From positions 558,001 through 622,000 of the forward strand of contig NZ_JACCCU010000002.1 of NCBI RefSeq assembly GCF_013410875.1: a DNA stretch of 64,000 nucleotides, given 5' to 3'. The stretch comes from Tunturiibacter empetritectus (lineage in GTDB: Bacteria > Acidobacteriota > Terriglobia > Terriglobales > Acidobacteriaceae). The position numbers and the translations under genes are program-made. Positions 47,310 to 56,862 of the stretch are shown here, one piece after another; the stretch's first letter is position 1; every line of letters begins with the position of its first letter. The notes beneath the pieces were generated by a model. It did no database searches. It saw nothing but the letters and a program-made list of their open reading frames with translations, and was not told the DNA's origin.

Positions 47310-48644
47310 TCACCGGTACGCCAAAAACGGGTTGGTTGGCGTGGTCACTTCGGGGATAGCCGCTTCCGTTGCGGCTTCGGTCTCGGTCAGCTGAAGCGCT
47401 CGAATCGAGATTGCCACAAGGACCCAAAGCAAGCCTGTAATCTCGAGATAAGTCCATCGATCGCCAAAGAGATTCGCGACGACACAGGAACACATGGCGA
47501 GAAACAATCCCAGCCCGAGCCCCCGATACAGCGGGTCCTCGGCTCGTTTAAAGAGCCGGTATCCCACGGCAAGCATCTGCTGCAGTAAAACAAGCACGAA
47601 GATCGTACCGACGATTCCTGTCTCCACCATCACTTTGACGTACCAGTTATGGGTGTCTCTCAGCCCGTCAAAGTGAGTCGACAAGGCAAAGCTGGCGAAG
47701 CCAATGCCGAAGATCGGATAGCTGATAATGGATTCCTCTGCGTCCTTCCACAAGGTAATCCGTTCCTGAGCCGAATCCTCCAACTTCCCGTTGGAGTTGT
47801 GAGTCATATCGACACGTTCGCGGACTGCAGTCGGAACAATAGCTTGCCACGTTAAGAGAAAGACTGCAGCGATCACGATAAGCTTGCGGTCCTTCAATAG
47901 TCCAAGAATGACGACGCTGACGATGAGGGCCACGTACGATCCTCGGGAGAACGTGTACAGGTCGGCAAAGATCGTCAAGGCAACAAGTCCATAGAAGATC
48001 AGCTTAAGCTTCATTTTTTTGACAAACTGGGCAAAACCCCAGAAGAACACGGCGAACTGGGCGAGAAAGGCTGCCGTCTGATTCGAACCGTACCCAAGCG
48101 GCCCCACGCTTCTTTTATTCTCATCGAAGGAACCCCAGCTCCGGGACATGCTTTCCAGCAAACAACTCTTGTCGATTGCCAGGAGGGAAAACGCCGTGAG
48201 CATGATCACCATCCGCACCGCCTTCCGATCCTCGACGACCATACCAGTCGCGGCGAAGATCAACGGGATCAGAATGTAGTCTTTCCACGCCGCAAAGTTC
48301 TGGTCGTCGATCCAGATCGGCGGAGGAGCAGTGCCGAGTGCCGAACCAACCCACATCGTAAGGTAAAGATAGATACCGAACATCAGCCATAGGGGATAGA
48401 GCGGCGACTTAGGAATCGATTTCCCTTTGATCAGGGCACCAACGATGACTGCAAACACCAGAATGGTCAGCACGTTGCCGCCGAGCGGATAATCCAAAAA
48501 GTGATCCCGCATCGTGCGATAGGGCAGGAAAGGAATCATGTAATAAAGGCCCAACAAAGGGCGTCCAGTCAAAGAGACGATACACATGACCCAGAACCCG
48601 AGGTATGCGACCAACGGAATGTAATGTCCGATTCCTAGTCCCAA
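47310..48644 (-). CDS. O-antigen ligase/Wzy-like polymerase, exosortase-associated
   Basis: 444 residues with about ten membrane helices and the Wzy_C motif region (SYPIFGIGFASFALSTHFDGLRDTHNWYVKVMVETG) with its His in a periplasmic loop. The start (YIPLVAYLGFWVMCIVSLTGRPLLGLYYMIPFLPYRTMRD) resembles O-glycosylation ligases found in exosortase A loci. It either polymerises the glycan or attaches it to protein. Confidence 0.85.
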   Translation of the reverse strand: MGLGIGHYIPLVAYLGFWVMCIVSLTGRPLLGLYYMIPFLPYRTMRDHFLDYPLGGNVLTILVFAVIVGALIKGKSIPKSPLYPLWLMFGIYLYLTMWVGSALGTAPPPIWIDDQNFAAWKDYILIPLIFAATGMVVEDRKAVRMVIMLTAFSLLAIDKSCLLESMSRSWGSFDENKRSVGPLGYGSNQTAAFLAQFAVFFWGFAQFVKKMKLKLIFYGLVALTIFADLYTFSRGSYVALIVSVVILGLLKDRKLIVIAAVFLLTWQAIVPTAVRERVDMTHNSNGKLEDSAQERITLWKDAEESIISYPIFGIGFASFALSTHFDGLRDTHNWYVKVMVETGIVGTIFVLVLLQQMLAVGYRLFKRAEDPLYRGLGLGLFLAMCSCVVANLFGDRWTYLEITGLLWVLVAISIRALQLTETEAATEAAIPEVTTPTNPFLAYR

Positions 48645-48711
48645 AGTTCACCCTTCCCGCTGACGGCAAACCTTTCCAGACAGACTCGACGCCACAGACC
48701 CGCGTTAGCCA

Positions 48712-49818
48712 TTAGAGCCATACTTTTTTCCGCCCTGCCGCAAAGTTAAAAAAGGCAAGTGCCGCAGCCGCGTTGAGCATTACAAAGGTGCTGGCGATGC
48801 CAACGGGCTTGAATCTCTTGGCGGACGGAATCAAGGATCCGCACGCGGCTGCAACGTAGAATAGCACTTGAAGCCAGAAGATTGCGCCGTAAAAAGGCCC
48901 TCCCACGACACCGGAAGCTACCAACATCAGCGGAAGAAAGATCGGAATCAGCAGCCGCAGCAGTTTGTGACTGACAAAGCGGAAGAGAAGCGGGTTTGAC
49001 GGAGAGAGCAGCCAAGGAGCCAGTTGCAGCAATTGGTAGTTCCCGGTCAAGGTACGGACCTTTCGAGAGAACTCCTTCCCCTTTTCATTAAAAAATCGGT
49101 CCCGCGCAATCGCTGCCGGTTCAAAAACAACCCGTTTCCCCTGTCGCGCTACATTCATCGGAACAAAGACATCATCCAGAATCGCACCGGGAGGAATCGC
49201 GACGTAGAGTTCCCGGCGAATCGCGTAGATCGCGCCGGTCACTCCCACCACTGACCCCGAAGCAGATTCAAGCTTCCTCACCATCTTTTCGATCTTCCAG
49301 TAGATGCCGAGCCCTTCGTGCGAATGAACTCCAGAGTTCTCAAGTAACAACTCCCCACTCACTGCACCCACAGTTGGATCGGCAAAACAGCAAGCGAGTT
49401 CCGAGATCGCGTTCAGTTCAAGAGACTGCCGCGCATCCAGAAAAACCAAAATCTCCCCCCTGGCGCGACTGACCGCAGCATTCAAAGCCCGCGCCTTGCC
49501 ACCGGACTCTTCCAGAAGAATAGCGACAACAGGCGGAGACTGTTCCAGAAGAATCTCGGCGGTTCGATCCGTCGATCCATCCGAGGCAACAACTATTTCG
49601 AACTGCTCCTTTGGATAGTTCAACATACGGAGGTTTTCCAACTTCGATGGAAGATTTACCTCCTCGTTGCGCGCAGCCATGATGATAGAAACACCAGGCG
49701 TATAGTCTGCTTTCCGGATGGATTGCTTTCGAAGGTACACGCAGATCGACAGCAGAACGGCATAGCCAAAGTACGCATAGCCGGTAAGCGCGAGGCAAAT
49801 CCAGAAAATAAACTTCAC
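48712..49818 (-). CDS. Glycosyltransferase family 2, membrane-bound
   Basis: 368 residues. An N-terminal helix, then the GT-A domain: VSIIMAARNEEVNLPSKLENLRML, FEIVVASDGSTDRTAEIL, EILVFLDARQSLE (the DxD equivalent is DAR) and GVTGAIYAIRRELY. Three C-terminal helices (about 275-365) make it a processive-type synthase. First gene of the minus-strand glycosyltransferase set. Confidence 0.9.
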   Translation of the reverse strand: MKFIFWICLALTGYAYFGYAVLLSICVYLRKQSIRKADYTPGVSIIMAARNEEVNLPSKLENLRMLNYPKEQFEIVVASDGSTDRTAEILLEQSPPVVAILLEESGGKARALNAAVSRARGEILVFLDARQSLELNAISELACCFADPTVGAVSGELLLENSGVHSHEGLGIYWKIEKMVRKLESASGSVVGVTGAIYAIRRELYVAIPPGAILDDVFVPMNVARQGKRVVFEPAAIARDRFFNEKGKEFSRKVRTLTGNYQLLQLAPWLLSPSNPLLFRFVSHKLLRLLIPIFLPLMLVASGVVGGPFYGAIFWLQVLFYVAAACGSLIPSAKRFKPVGIASTFVMLNAAAALAFFNFAAGRKKVWL

Positions 49819-50283
49819 CGTTCAGTCCCGTTGTTGCCAACACCGCCAGTTAAAGAAAGATGAAATAGGTAACGAAAGTACTGGTTCGCGTCAGAGGAAA
49901 CAATCGGCCTCCACCTGCCGAAACCTGCAATCCTCAAAATACCAGCTCCAGGTTTCACGATCCCTCGATTGACGTCATTCTACTAAACGATGCTGCCGGA
50001 TCAGGATGCGACCCGAATGGCATTTTCGTTCTCTTAGTCGGCTATAGCATCACGTAATGATACTTCGACTCCAAAACGGGCCACCTACCCCTTTCAGGGG
50101 ACTTCGCGTAACGATCGCAGCTGGCAAATCCAATTCTCTCGACTAAACTGATACCGAGCCCTACCGCCCGTAGTCAGACATGAGACGTAGTAAAGGACCA
50201 TGATCGGGTACAGATCGGGTCGACAACGTTTCCAATAGACAGATCACCCTTGCGCGATTTCCAGTAAGTTTACTTCGAGTTCA
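49819..50283. promoter_or_regulatory. Divergent gap between GT2 and flippase genes
   Basis: 465 bp with no gene. A search by eye for GG-N10-GC found no good sigma-54 site here. A small palindrome CCCCTTTCAGGGG lies at 50088-50100. Confidence 0.4.
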
Positions 50284-51813
50284 ATGTCCAGCAAAAAGCG
50301 ATTCGCAATCAACGTCGTAACGAACTGGGTCGCCATGGCAGTCGGCATGGTCGTTCCCTTCTTCCTGGCTCCCTTCGTTGTCCGTCATCTCGGCGCAACG
50401 ATCTACGGCATCTGGATTCTAGCTGTCTCGACAGCCGGGTATCTCAATATGCTGGACCTGGGTTTGCGGAGCGCGATTACTCGCTTTGTTTCAAAAAGCG
50501 CGACCGAGGGCGATACCCAGGCAGCGCAGAAGGCAATCGCCGCCACCCTCTGGTTTCGCGGCTTGATCGCTGCCGTGATGGTGATCATCAGTATCGCGTT
50601 GAGTGTCTGGTTTGGCGCGATATTCAAAATCCCTCATGACTTAGTGCGCCCGGCACAAATTACGGTTCTGCTCTGTGCTTTAGGAGTCGCCTCTACGTTG
50701 GTCGCGGGCGTCTACGGCGGAGTACTCCGGGCGATCAATCGCTTCGATGTTCTGAGCTCGATCACTATGACCCAGACTCTGGTAAGAGCTGTCGGAGTCA
50801 TCCTTATTCTCCGCAGTGGTCACGGTCTCGTAGTCTTGGCCGTCTGGGAATTCATAATCGTTTTTTTGTCTGCGATCTCAGAGTTCGTGTTTGCGCTGAG
50901 ACTGTACCCGCCGTGCCGGATTTTTGTCTTCCGGCCCGATATGAAAACCCTCAAGAGCATCTGGTCCTACAGCTTCAAGACATTCATCATCATCATCGCC
51001 GTGCACGTCATCTTTTATACGGACAACATCGTGGTCGCGGCTTTTCTCAATGTTAGCATCGTCGCCTTTTATTCCATTGCTGGAAGTCTGGCAATGTATT
51101 CGGGGCAGATATCCACTGCGATGGGGACCACCTTTATCCCCATCGCAAGCGGTCTCGATGCAAGCGGCAACTCGGATAGCCTGAAGAAACTACTGACTCG
51201 TGGAACCCAGGCCATGCTTGGACTCATGATGCCCATCGGGCTCACCTTGGCCTTGCGTGGTAAAACATTTATCGGCCTTTGGATGGGACCGCAATTCAGC
51301 GAGATCTCTGGCACGATTCTTCAGATCCTGATGATCAGCCAGTTCTTCACCATCGGCAACTCGACCGCGTCGCAGATAGCATTCGGAGTCGATAAACACA
51401 GGTTAGTCGCGAAGTGGTCAGCAATTGAAGCCGTCTTCAATCTAAGCCTGAGCCTTGTGCTGGTGAAAACGATCGGGCTTTATGGAGTGGCTTGGGGCAC
51501 ATCGATCTCGATGGCCGTCATTCACCTGATCTTCTGGCCACGATTCGTAAAGAAAGAATTCGGCGTTTCGCCTGGAACTTACCTTTGGGAAGGGTGGGGG
51601 AAGGTCGTGTTGTGTTCCATCCCATTCGCAGTTGTATCCCTGCTAGTGGACCGCCGTGTACATCCCCACTCTCTCGTGGCTTTTTTTGCTGAGGTCTTGA
51701 TGACTTTGCCTATATATCTTCTTGCTGTGCTTGCCATCTTCCACAAGCAGGTGTTCAGCGCATTCAAAAGATGGCAGGCATCACGGCGCCCCGTGCTTCA
51801 GGGCACGGTCTGA
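50284..51813 (+). CDS. Polysaccharide flippase (Wzx/MATE-type)
   Basis: 509 residues, about 12-14 membrane helices. N-terminal FAINVVTNWVAMAVGMVVPFFLAPFVVRHLGATIYGIWILAVS and GYLNMLDLGLRSAITRFVSK are typical of the oligosaccharide flippase family. It moves the lipid-linked unit across the inner membrane for the polymerase. First gene of the plus-strand glycan set. Confidence 0.9.
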   Translation: MSSKKRFAINVVTNWVAMAVGMVVPFFLAPFVVRHLGATIYGIWILAVSTAGYLNMLDLGLRSAITRFVSKSATEGDTQAAQKAIAATLWFRGLIAAVMVIISIALSVWFGAIFKIPHDLVRPAQITVLLCALGVASTLVAGVYGGVLRAINRFDVLSSITMTQTLVRAVGVILILRSGHGLVVLAVWEFIIVFLSAISEFVFALRLYPPCRIFVFRPDMKTLKSIWSYSFKTFIIIIAVHVIFYTDNIVVAAFLNVSIVAFYSIAGSLAMYSGQISTAMGTTFIPIASGLDASGNSDSLKKLLTRGTQAMLGLMMPIGLTLALRGKTFIGLWMGPQFSEISGTILQILMISQFFTIGNSTASQIAFGVDKHRLVAKWSAIEAVFNLSLSLVLVKTIGLYGVAWGTSISMAVIHLIFWPRFVKKEFGVSPGTYLWEGWGKVVLCSIPFAVVSLLVDRRVHPHSLVAFFAEVLMTLPIYLLAVLAIFHKQVFSAFKRWQASRRPVLQGTV

Positions 51814-51979
51814 AAGCGATCAGAATGGGGGACTGCATGGCACCCGTCGCTCTAGAATTTGCATCCTCTGATCGAACAGAAGGGATCGTTCTCTCCTACG
51901 GTTCGAACGTTGACCAGAATAATTTTGTGCCCGGGTGGAATGATAAAATTATCCAATCGATCGTTACAGGACTGCTACG

Positions 51980-52603
51980 ATGGCTGGAGTGATTCGAGCT
52001 ACTTTTAGTGCGCCTAAGAGCCCTCAAATGTCCAACTTCTCCGAAGATATTGCACGATATCGATCCGATGGCCTAAGCGGAAGACGTCTTTGGGTGAACC
52101 CGGCGGTCTGGGCAGTCGCAACCTATCGATTGGGTCATTGGTTATACTCTGCGAAGCCTTTTATCCTGATTCGCCTTCCCTTGAAGGCCGTGTACTTTTT
52201 CGCTTCTATGTTCTGCGAAGTAGTCATGGAAATGTCGATTGATCCGCACGCGATAATTGGTGGCGGCCTATACATCGGCCACATCGGCGGCGTTCACATC
52301 AACCCACAGGCGATCATTGGAAGTAACTGCAACATCGGCCATCGCGTGACTATCGGCGCCTCTGCGATGGGTCGCAAGGGTGCACCTATCCTCGGCGACG
52401 GTGTTTTCGTTGGTACAGGCGCAACGGTAATCGGAAAGATCAAGATAGGCAATGGCGTCAAGATTGCCGCCAATACGCTCGTCATGAGCAATATCCCCGA
52501 TGGGGCGACAGTCATGGGCGTACCCGGTCGCATCGTCATGCGAGCCCCTAAGGCTGTCGAATCCCCTGCCCTGCCAGTAGCGGAGACGATAGATGCTAAA
52601 TGA
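51980..52603 (+). CDS. Serine O-acetyltransferase-like hexapeptide protein
   Basis: 207 residues (191 if ATG 52028 is used). IARYRSDGLSGRRLWVNPAVWAVATYRLGHWLY is the SAT-like N-terminus, followed by a left-handed beta-helix of hexapeptide repeats: IDPHAIIGGGLYIGHIGGVHINPQAIIGSNCNIGHRVTIG, ending GVPGRIVM. The two active-site histidines are in IGHIGGVHI and IGHRVTIG. In this context it more likely acetylates a sugar or a carrier-bound intermediate than serine for cysteine synthesis. It overlaps the next gene by 11 bp. Confidence 0.85.
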   Translation: MAGVIRATFSAPKSPQMSNFSEDIARYRSDGLSGRRLWVNPAVWAVATYRLGHWLYSAKPFILIRLPLKAVYFFASMFCEVVMEMSIDPHAIIGGGLYIGHIGGVHINPQAIIGSNCNIGHRVTIGASAMGRKGAPILGDGVFVGTGATVIGKIKIGNGVKIAANTLVMSNIPDGATVMGVPGRIVMRAPKAVESPALPVAETIDAK

Positions 52604-54542
52604 TAGCGATCGGCAGAATCTCCGCAACCGTATCAAACAGGCCACGGCCGTGGAAGATGCGGGAACCGCTGTCACTCACGTACGAAGTCTTCTTGCTTGC
52701 TCTAACAAGCCGGCGGATGTTATGTTCTGCGCCTCAGCGCTTACGGGGATAGCCGAAGCCCTCACCAGCCAGCTGCGTGCCAAACGGCTTAAGACTTACA
52801 TCGTCCGTTCCGTCACAATCGAACCGATCATTCCCTTTCTGAAGACCGAAGCGGTGCTTTCGAACTACGTGCTCGACCTCGACGTAGGCGGCTACGGGTC
52901 TTACGTTGATGAACTGCTCAATCCGCAGAGCGCCCTCGCCAAGTTCAACCCCGACCTCGTCTTCGTTCTTCTCGATCTCGAAGACATCGCTGGCCGGCTT
53001 CCAGCCCTGTGCGCGGATGGCATCGGAGACGCGGTCGAAGCGGAGATCGAAGAATCCGTTGCTCGCGTAACAAACTTGCTAAGAAGCTTCCGCTCCATCA
53101 ACTCCGGTCGGATTCTCTTCCAGGGTTGTGTCGTCCCGGACCACACCTCGCTCGGCGATGTCGGTGAAGCGAATCTCCCCCACAGCCTGACCAACGCCGT
53201 CTACCAGTTAAACCAGAGACTCGCTGCGGTCTGTCGCACCATCTCCGACTGCGTCTTCTTCGATGTCGATCATCTTGCTGCACGTCATGGCCGCTCTAAC
53301 TGGCGCGACGTGCGAATGTTTTTAGCTTCGCGACTCCCTTTGTCTTCGGCATCTTTCGGAGCCTATGCGCGCGGCCTCGTTCGTTCGTTCTCGCCACTCT
53401 TCCGTGCTCCGCGAAAGGTCCTTTGTACGGACCTCGACAACACCTTGTGGGGCGGAGTCCTCGGAGAAGAAGGCCCCGAAGGAATCGCCACAGGAACAGC
53501 CTTCCCGGGCAACTGCTACCTTGAGTATCAGAGATATCTCAAGCAGCTGTCGTCTCGCGGCATTCTCCTGGCCCTCGTCTCTAAGAACAACGACGGAGAT
53601 GTTCGCGAGGCTTTCCAGATCCGCGCCGCCGACCTCGGACTCACCCTCGACGACTTCGTTGCAACAAAGATAGGCTGGAATGAAAAAACTGCCTCGATTC
53701 GTGAACTTGCCGAAGAGCTCTCTCTTGGCCTTGATTCCTTTGTCTTCGTCGACGACAACCCTGTGGAGTGCGAAGCCATCCGCCAGCAGCTTCCTGAGGT
53801 AGCCGTCATCGCGGCCCCCGTAGAAGAGCCCTGGAAGCTGGTCGAGGTTCTGTCCGCACAGCCGTTCTTCGACGCAGCCTTGGTGACAGACGACGACCTC
53901 AATCGCTTGAACGATTACAAAGCGCAGGCCCAACGAGCAGAGTTAGCCAGCAGCGCAGGCAATCGCGACGAATTTCTCGCCTCCCTGAAGATCGTTTGCA
54001 CCTTCCTCAGCGCTTTGGACGCGCCCCTAGCGCGTTCGGTCCAGCTCCTCGCCAAAACAAACCAATTCAATCTCACCACCCGCCGCCGCTCGGCAGCAGA
54101 GGTGGAAGAGTTCGCCTCCGCAGCAGGTGGTCAGGCAATCGCAGTTCGCGTGCGCGACCGTTTCGGTGATGCCGGCGTAGTCGGCCTCGCTCTTGCGCGC
54201 ACAGAGGGGACTACTTGTTCGATCGATTCCCTGCTGTTATCGTGCCGAGTGATCGGCCGTGGCATCGAAACCGCTTTGTTGGCCCATCTCGGAGCGAACG
54301 CCACACGAGCAGGAGCCCAGAGTCTGGTGGGCGAGTTCATTCCGACCAAGAAAAACGCCCCCTGTGCCGACTTCTATCTTGACCACGGTTTTCTTCAGCA
54401 GGCAACATCATGCGACGCCTCTACTGATTCCATCTTTTATCAACTTGACCTGGCCACCGCGGCTCCCGAAAGTCCCAAGTGGCTAACACTGGAAGGAAAT
54501 GAATCGAATGAGTTCTCAGCAAGTGCCGCCATCGCTTCGTGA
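52593..54542 (+). CDS. FkbH-like HAD-IIIC protein
   Basis: 649 residues. N-terminal ~270 residues are an SGNH-like part without clear catalytic motifs; then the HAD core VLCTDLDNTLWGGVLGEEG (Asp280 and Asp282), LALVSKNNDGD, FVFVDDNPVEC, and a C-terminal GNAT-like domain (about 480-620, ATRAGAQSLVGEFIPTKKNAPCADFYLDHGF). This is the full FkbH plan, which in polyketide systems loads a glycerate unit from bisphosphoglycerate on an ACP. An ACP gene overlaps its end by about 40 bp. Confidence 0.88.
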   Translation: MLNDSDRQNLRNRIKQATAVEDAGTAVTHVRSLLACSNKPADVMFCASALTGIAEALTSQLRAKRLKTYIVRSVTIEPIIPFLKTEAVLSNYVLDLDVGGYGSYVDELLNPQSALAKFNPDLVFVLLDLEDIAGRLPALCADGIGDAVEAEIEESVARVTNLLRSFRSINSGRILFQGCVVPDHTSLGDVGEANLPHSLTNAVYQLNQRLAAVCRTISDCVFFDVDHLAARHGRSNWRDVRMFLASRLPLSSASFGAYARGLVRSFSPLFRAPRKVLCTDLDNTLWGGVLGEEGPEGIATGTAFPGNCYLEYQRYLKQLSSRGILLALVSKNNDGDVREAFQIRAADLGLTLDDFVATKIGWNEKTASIRELAEELSLGLDSFVFVDDNPVECEAIRQQLPEVAVIAAPVEEPWKLVEVLSAQPFFDAALVTDDDLNRLNDYKAQAQRAELASSAGNRDEFLASLKIVCTFLSALDAPLARSVQLLAKTNQFNLTTRRRSAAEVEEFASAAGGQAIAVRVRDRFGDAGVVGLALARTEGTTCSIDSLLLSCRVIGRGIETALLAHLGANATRAGAQSLVGEFIPTKKNAPCADFYLDHGFLQQATSCDASTDSIFYQLDLATAAPESPKWLTLEGNESNEFSASAAIAS

Positions 54543-54756
54543 CATTCTCGCCGATGTTCTCGAAATCTCGCCCGAAGAGGTCACGCCTGAGCTTGGTGTC
54601 GGTACCATCGACACCTGGGACTCCTTTCGCCATCTGCAGGCGATCCTCGCCATCGAAGGCGAGTACAGCGTTCAGTTCGATCCCGCCCGTATCGCGGAGC
54701 TGACCACTGTCTCGCTCATCCAGGCGGAGCTAATCGCTAAGGGAGCGACACTTTGA
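54499..54756 (+). CDS. Acyl carrier protein
   Basis: 85 residues with the carrier fold: RDILADVLEISPEEVTPELGVGTIDTWDSFRHLQAILAIEGEY. Ser42 in WDSFRHL is the phosphopantetheine site. The start may be ATG 54499 or 54508. It overlaps the FkbH-like gene, so the two are made together. The likely cargo is the unit handled by FkbH. Confidence 0.88.
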   Translation: MNRMSSQQVPPSLRDILADVLEISPEEVTPELGVGTIDTWDSFRHLQAILAIEGEYSVQFDPARIAELTTVSLIQAELIAKGATL

Positions 54757-54825
54757 ACGTTGAGGATCTCAGAGCCAAACTTCGCCATGTGCAGGAGATT
54801 AGCGCGCACCCGTCCACTCCTTGAA
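54754..54825 (+). CDS. Possible 23-residue peptide or gene remnant after the ACP
   Basis: A TTG overlapping the ACP stop opens a 23-codon frame (NVEDLRAKLRHVQEI...) ending at a TGA at 54823. It is spaced as a translationally coupled gene would be, but is too short to recognise. It may be the head of a gene lost downstream; a 100-bp stretch without frame follows up to 54926. Confidence 0.25.
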
Positions 54826-54926
54826 GTCGTTCAAGCTCCGATCGGATACAACCTCTGTATGATTCAGCCAAGCTTCTCCAATCTGTTTGAGACAAAATCA
54901 TTGCTCGTTGAATCGAGACGAACCCG

Positions 54927-55721
54927 GTGACCCAGCCGCCAGACAGACTCTACCTTCTCTATCACGAACTACGGCCCAGCCGGAGCGATTACTCTTACGT
55001 CGTCGAAACCGATCAGTTCGAGAAACACATCGATCTTTTCTTCAAGTTAAGAAAAGTCGAGAAAGCACCTGGTTTCTATCCGGAGATCACCTTCGACGAC
55101 GGACACATCTCAAACTTCGAGTACGCACTGCCGATCCTGCAATCGCGTGCCCTGAAGGCATGGTTCTTCATCACCACAGGCTGGACAGGCCAAAAACCTG
55201 GCTACATGGGCTGGCCAGAGTTGCGCGCACTGCATGAAGATGGCCAACAAATCGGAGCACATGGATGGTCTCACACCCTGCTCACTCATTGCGATCAGTC
55301 ACAGTTGCAAAAAGAACTGCTCGAAGCTCGACTCACCCTCGAAGACAAGCTGGGAACTTCAATCACCACGATGTCTCTGCCCGGTGGCCGTTCGAACCAA
55401 CGAGTCCTCTCTGCCTGTCGACAAGCCGGTTATACCCAGGTCTTCACGTCGGTCCCGAAAGCAGAGCCCCAACCTGCACGATCCACCGTGGGCAGGCTCA
55501 ACGTTCGTGGCGACATGACGCTGGAGTGGATCGCGAAGCTATTCCAACCCGAGAGCGGCGTTCTGTCCGGTCTCCAACGGCAACATCAGATCAAAGCCAC
55601 CGCAAAAACTCTACTTGGCGACCACCTTTACGAAAAACTCTGGGCTCTTCTCAACCGACAGGAGCCGTCTACCGACGTGAGAGACGCTGCAAACTATGAA
55701 GATCCTGCACATCATCAGTAG
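54927..55721 (+). CDS. Polysaccharide deacetylase (NodB-like)
   Basis: 264 residues, GTG start. The catalytic motifs of carbohydrate esterase 4 are EITFDDGHISN (Asp-Asp), GAHGWSHTLLTH (His-x3-His) and MSLPGGRSNQRV. N-terminal LYLLYHELRPSRSDYSYVVETDQFEKHIDLF matches the XrtA-associated deacetylases. It would remove acetyl groups from N-acetylated sugars of the polymer or its precursor. Overlaps the following GT4 gene by 26 bp. Confidence 0.88.
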   Translation: MTQPPDRLYLLYHELRPSRSDYSYVVETDQFEKHIDLFFKLRKVEKAPGFYPEITFDDGHISNFEYALPILQSRALKAWFFITTGWTGQKPGYMGWPELRALHEDGQQIGAHGWSHTLLTHCDQSQLQKELLEARLTLEDKLGTSITTMSLPGGRSNQRVLSACRQAGYTQVFTSVPKAEPQPARSTVGRLNVRGDMTLEWIAKLFQPESGVLSGLQRQHQIKATAKTLLGDHLYEKLWALLNRQEPSTDVRDAANYEDPAHHQ

Positions 55722-56862
55722 CGGCGGAATGTACGGCGCAGAGGCCGTAATCCTGAACATGTCGCGCAGTCTGAATGAAAGCTCGCACGCAAGCATCCTC
55801 GGCGTTTTTTCGAACTCCGCCAATCCGAATCTACAGCTTCACGTAGTTGCGACCGCACAAGGCGTCGAATCGCATCTGATCTCTTGCGCCGGACAGATCG
55901 ACCGCACCGTATCCTCGAGCATTCGAGAGCTTGCTGTTCGCACCGATGCGGATATCGTCCACGCCCACGGCTATAAAGCCGACCTTTACTGCTACTTCGC
56001 CTTGCGCAGATCAAGTATTCCACTCGTCTCGACCTGCCATACCTGGTACGACAACGATCTCATGCTCTCTTTCTACGGAATGGTCGATCGAATGGTGCTG
56101 CGAAGCTACGCGGCAGTAGTCGCAGTCTCGGAGGAGGTAAGAAAACGGCTCTTGAAGGCTGGCGTTCGCGAAGAGAAGATCCACATCGTTCGGAACGGCA
56201 TTGACTTGCGTCCTTTTGACGATGCCGCTCCGGCGTTGCGCAACATCTCATCCCAAGATCATTCCGCTATCGTCGGACTCATCGGCAGGTTAGCCACGGA
56301 AAAGGGAGTCGACATCTTTCTTCGAGCTGCCGCGCAGGTCCTGATAAAACTCCCAGCCACGAAGTTCGTCGTAGTCGGCGACGGACCGGATCGCGAACAA
56401 CTTGAGTTACTTATTGATGAGCTGAAGATTCGCGAGAATGTTTTAATGCTCGGACGCCGCGATGATATGCCTTCCATCTATGCCTCGCTCGACATCATGG
56501 TCTCCGCCTCTCGCCAAGAAGGTCTGCCCATTGCGATCCTCGAGGGCATGGCAAGCAGCCTGCCCATAGTTGCAACCGCAGTAGGCGCGGTGCCAACCAT
56601 CGTTCTCAATGGCCGTACGGGAGTTCTCGTTTCTGCGGAAGACGCCGAGACGCTAGCATCCGAGATCGTAAAACTACTCACTAATTCCACGCAGCGACAG
56701 CAGTTCGGAGCAGCAGCAAAAAAACTCATTGAAGCGGAGTTCTCCGCCGAGCGAATGACAGCGGACTATCTCCACATCTACGAACAAGCAATCATGACGA
56801 AGAAGCAACACGCAGCCACCGGCTCAATCTCCTCCGCCGTCTCACAAGGAAAGACCAAGTGA
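55696..56862 (+). CDS. Glycosyltransferase family 4
   Basis: 388 residues, GT-B fold. MKILHIISSGGMYGAEAVILNMSRSL, VGLIGRLATEKGVDIFLRAAAQVL, ASRQEGLPIAILEGMASSLPIVATAVG (E-x7-E motif). It overlaps both neighbours, so the three genes are one transcript. Sugar specificity unknown. Confidence 0.9.
   Translation: MKILHIISSGGMYGAEAVILNMSRSLNESSHASILGVFSNSANPNLQLHVVATAQGVESHLISCAGQIDRTVSSSIRELAVRTDADIVHAHGYKADLYCYFALRRSSIPLVSTCHTWYDNDLMLSFYGMVDRMVLRSYAAVVAVSEEVRKRLLKAGVREEKIHIVRNGIDLRPFDDAAPALRNISSQDHSAIVGLIGRLATEKGVDIFLRAAAQVLIKLPATKFVVVGDGPDREQLELLIDELKIRENVLMLGRRDDMPSIYASLDIMVSASRQEGLPIAILEGMASSLPIVATAVGAVPTIVLNGRTGVLVSAEDAETLASEIVKLLTNSTQRQQFGAAAKKLIEAEFSAERMTADYLHIYEQAIMTKKQHAATGSISSAVSQGKTK

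Noticed and set aside
50010..50060. Sigma-54 site before the flippase gene (TGGCATTTTCGTTCTC)
   Set aside because: The -24 box is fair but the -12 position reads CT rather than GC.
51771..51992. 73-residue frame between flippase and acetyltransferase
   Set aside because: It overlaps both neighbours, lacks a ribosome site and has no recognisable feature.
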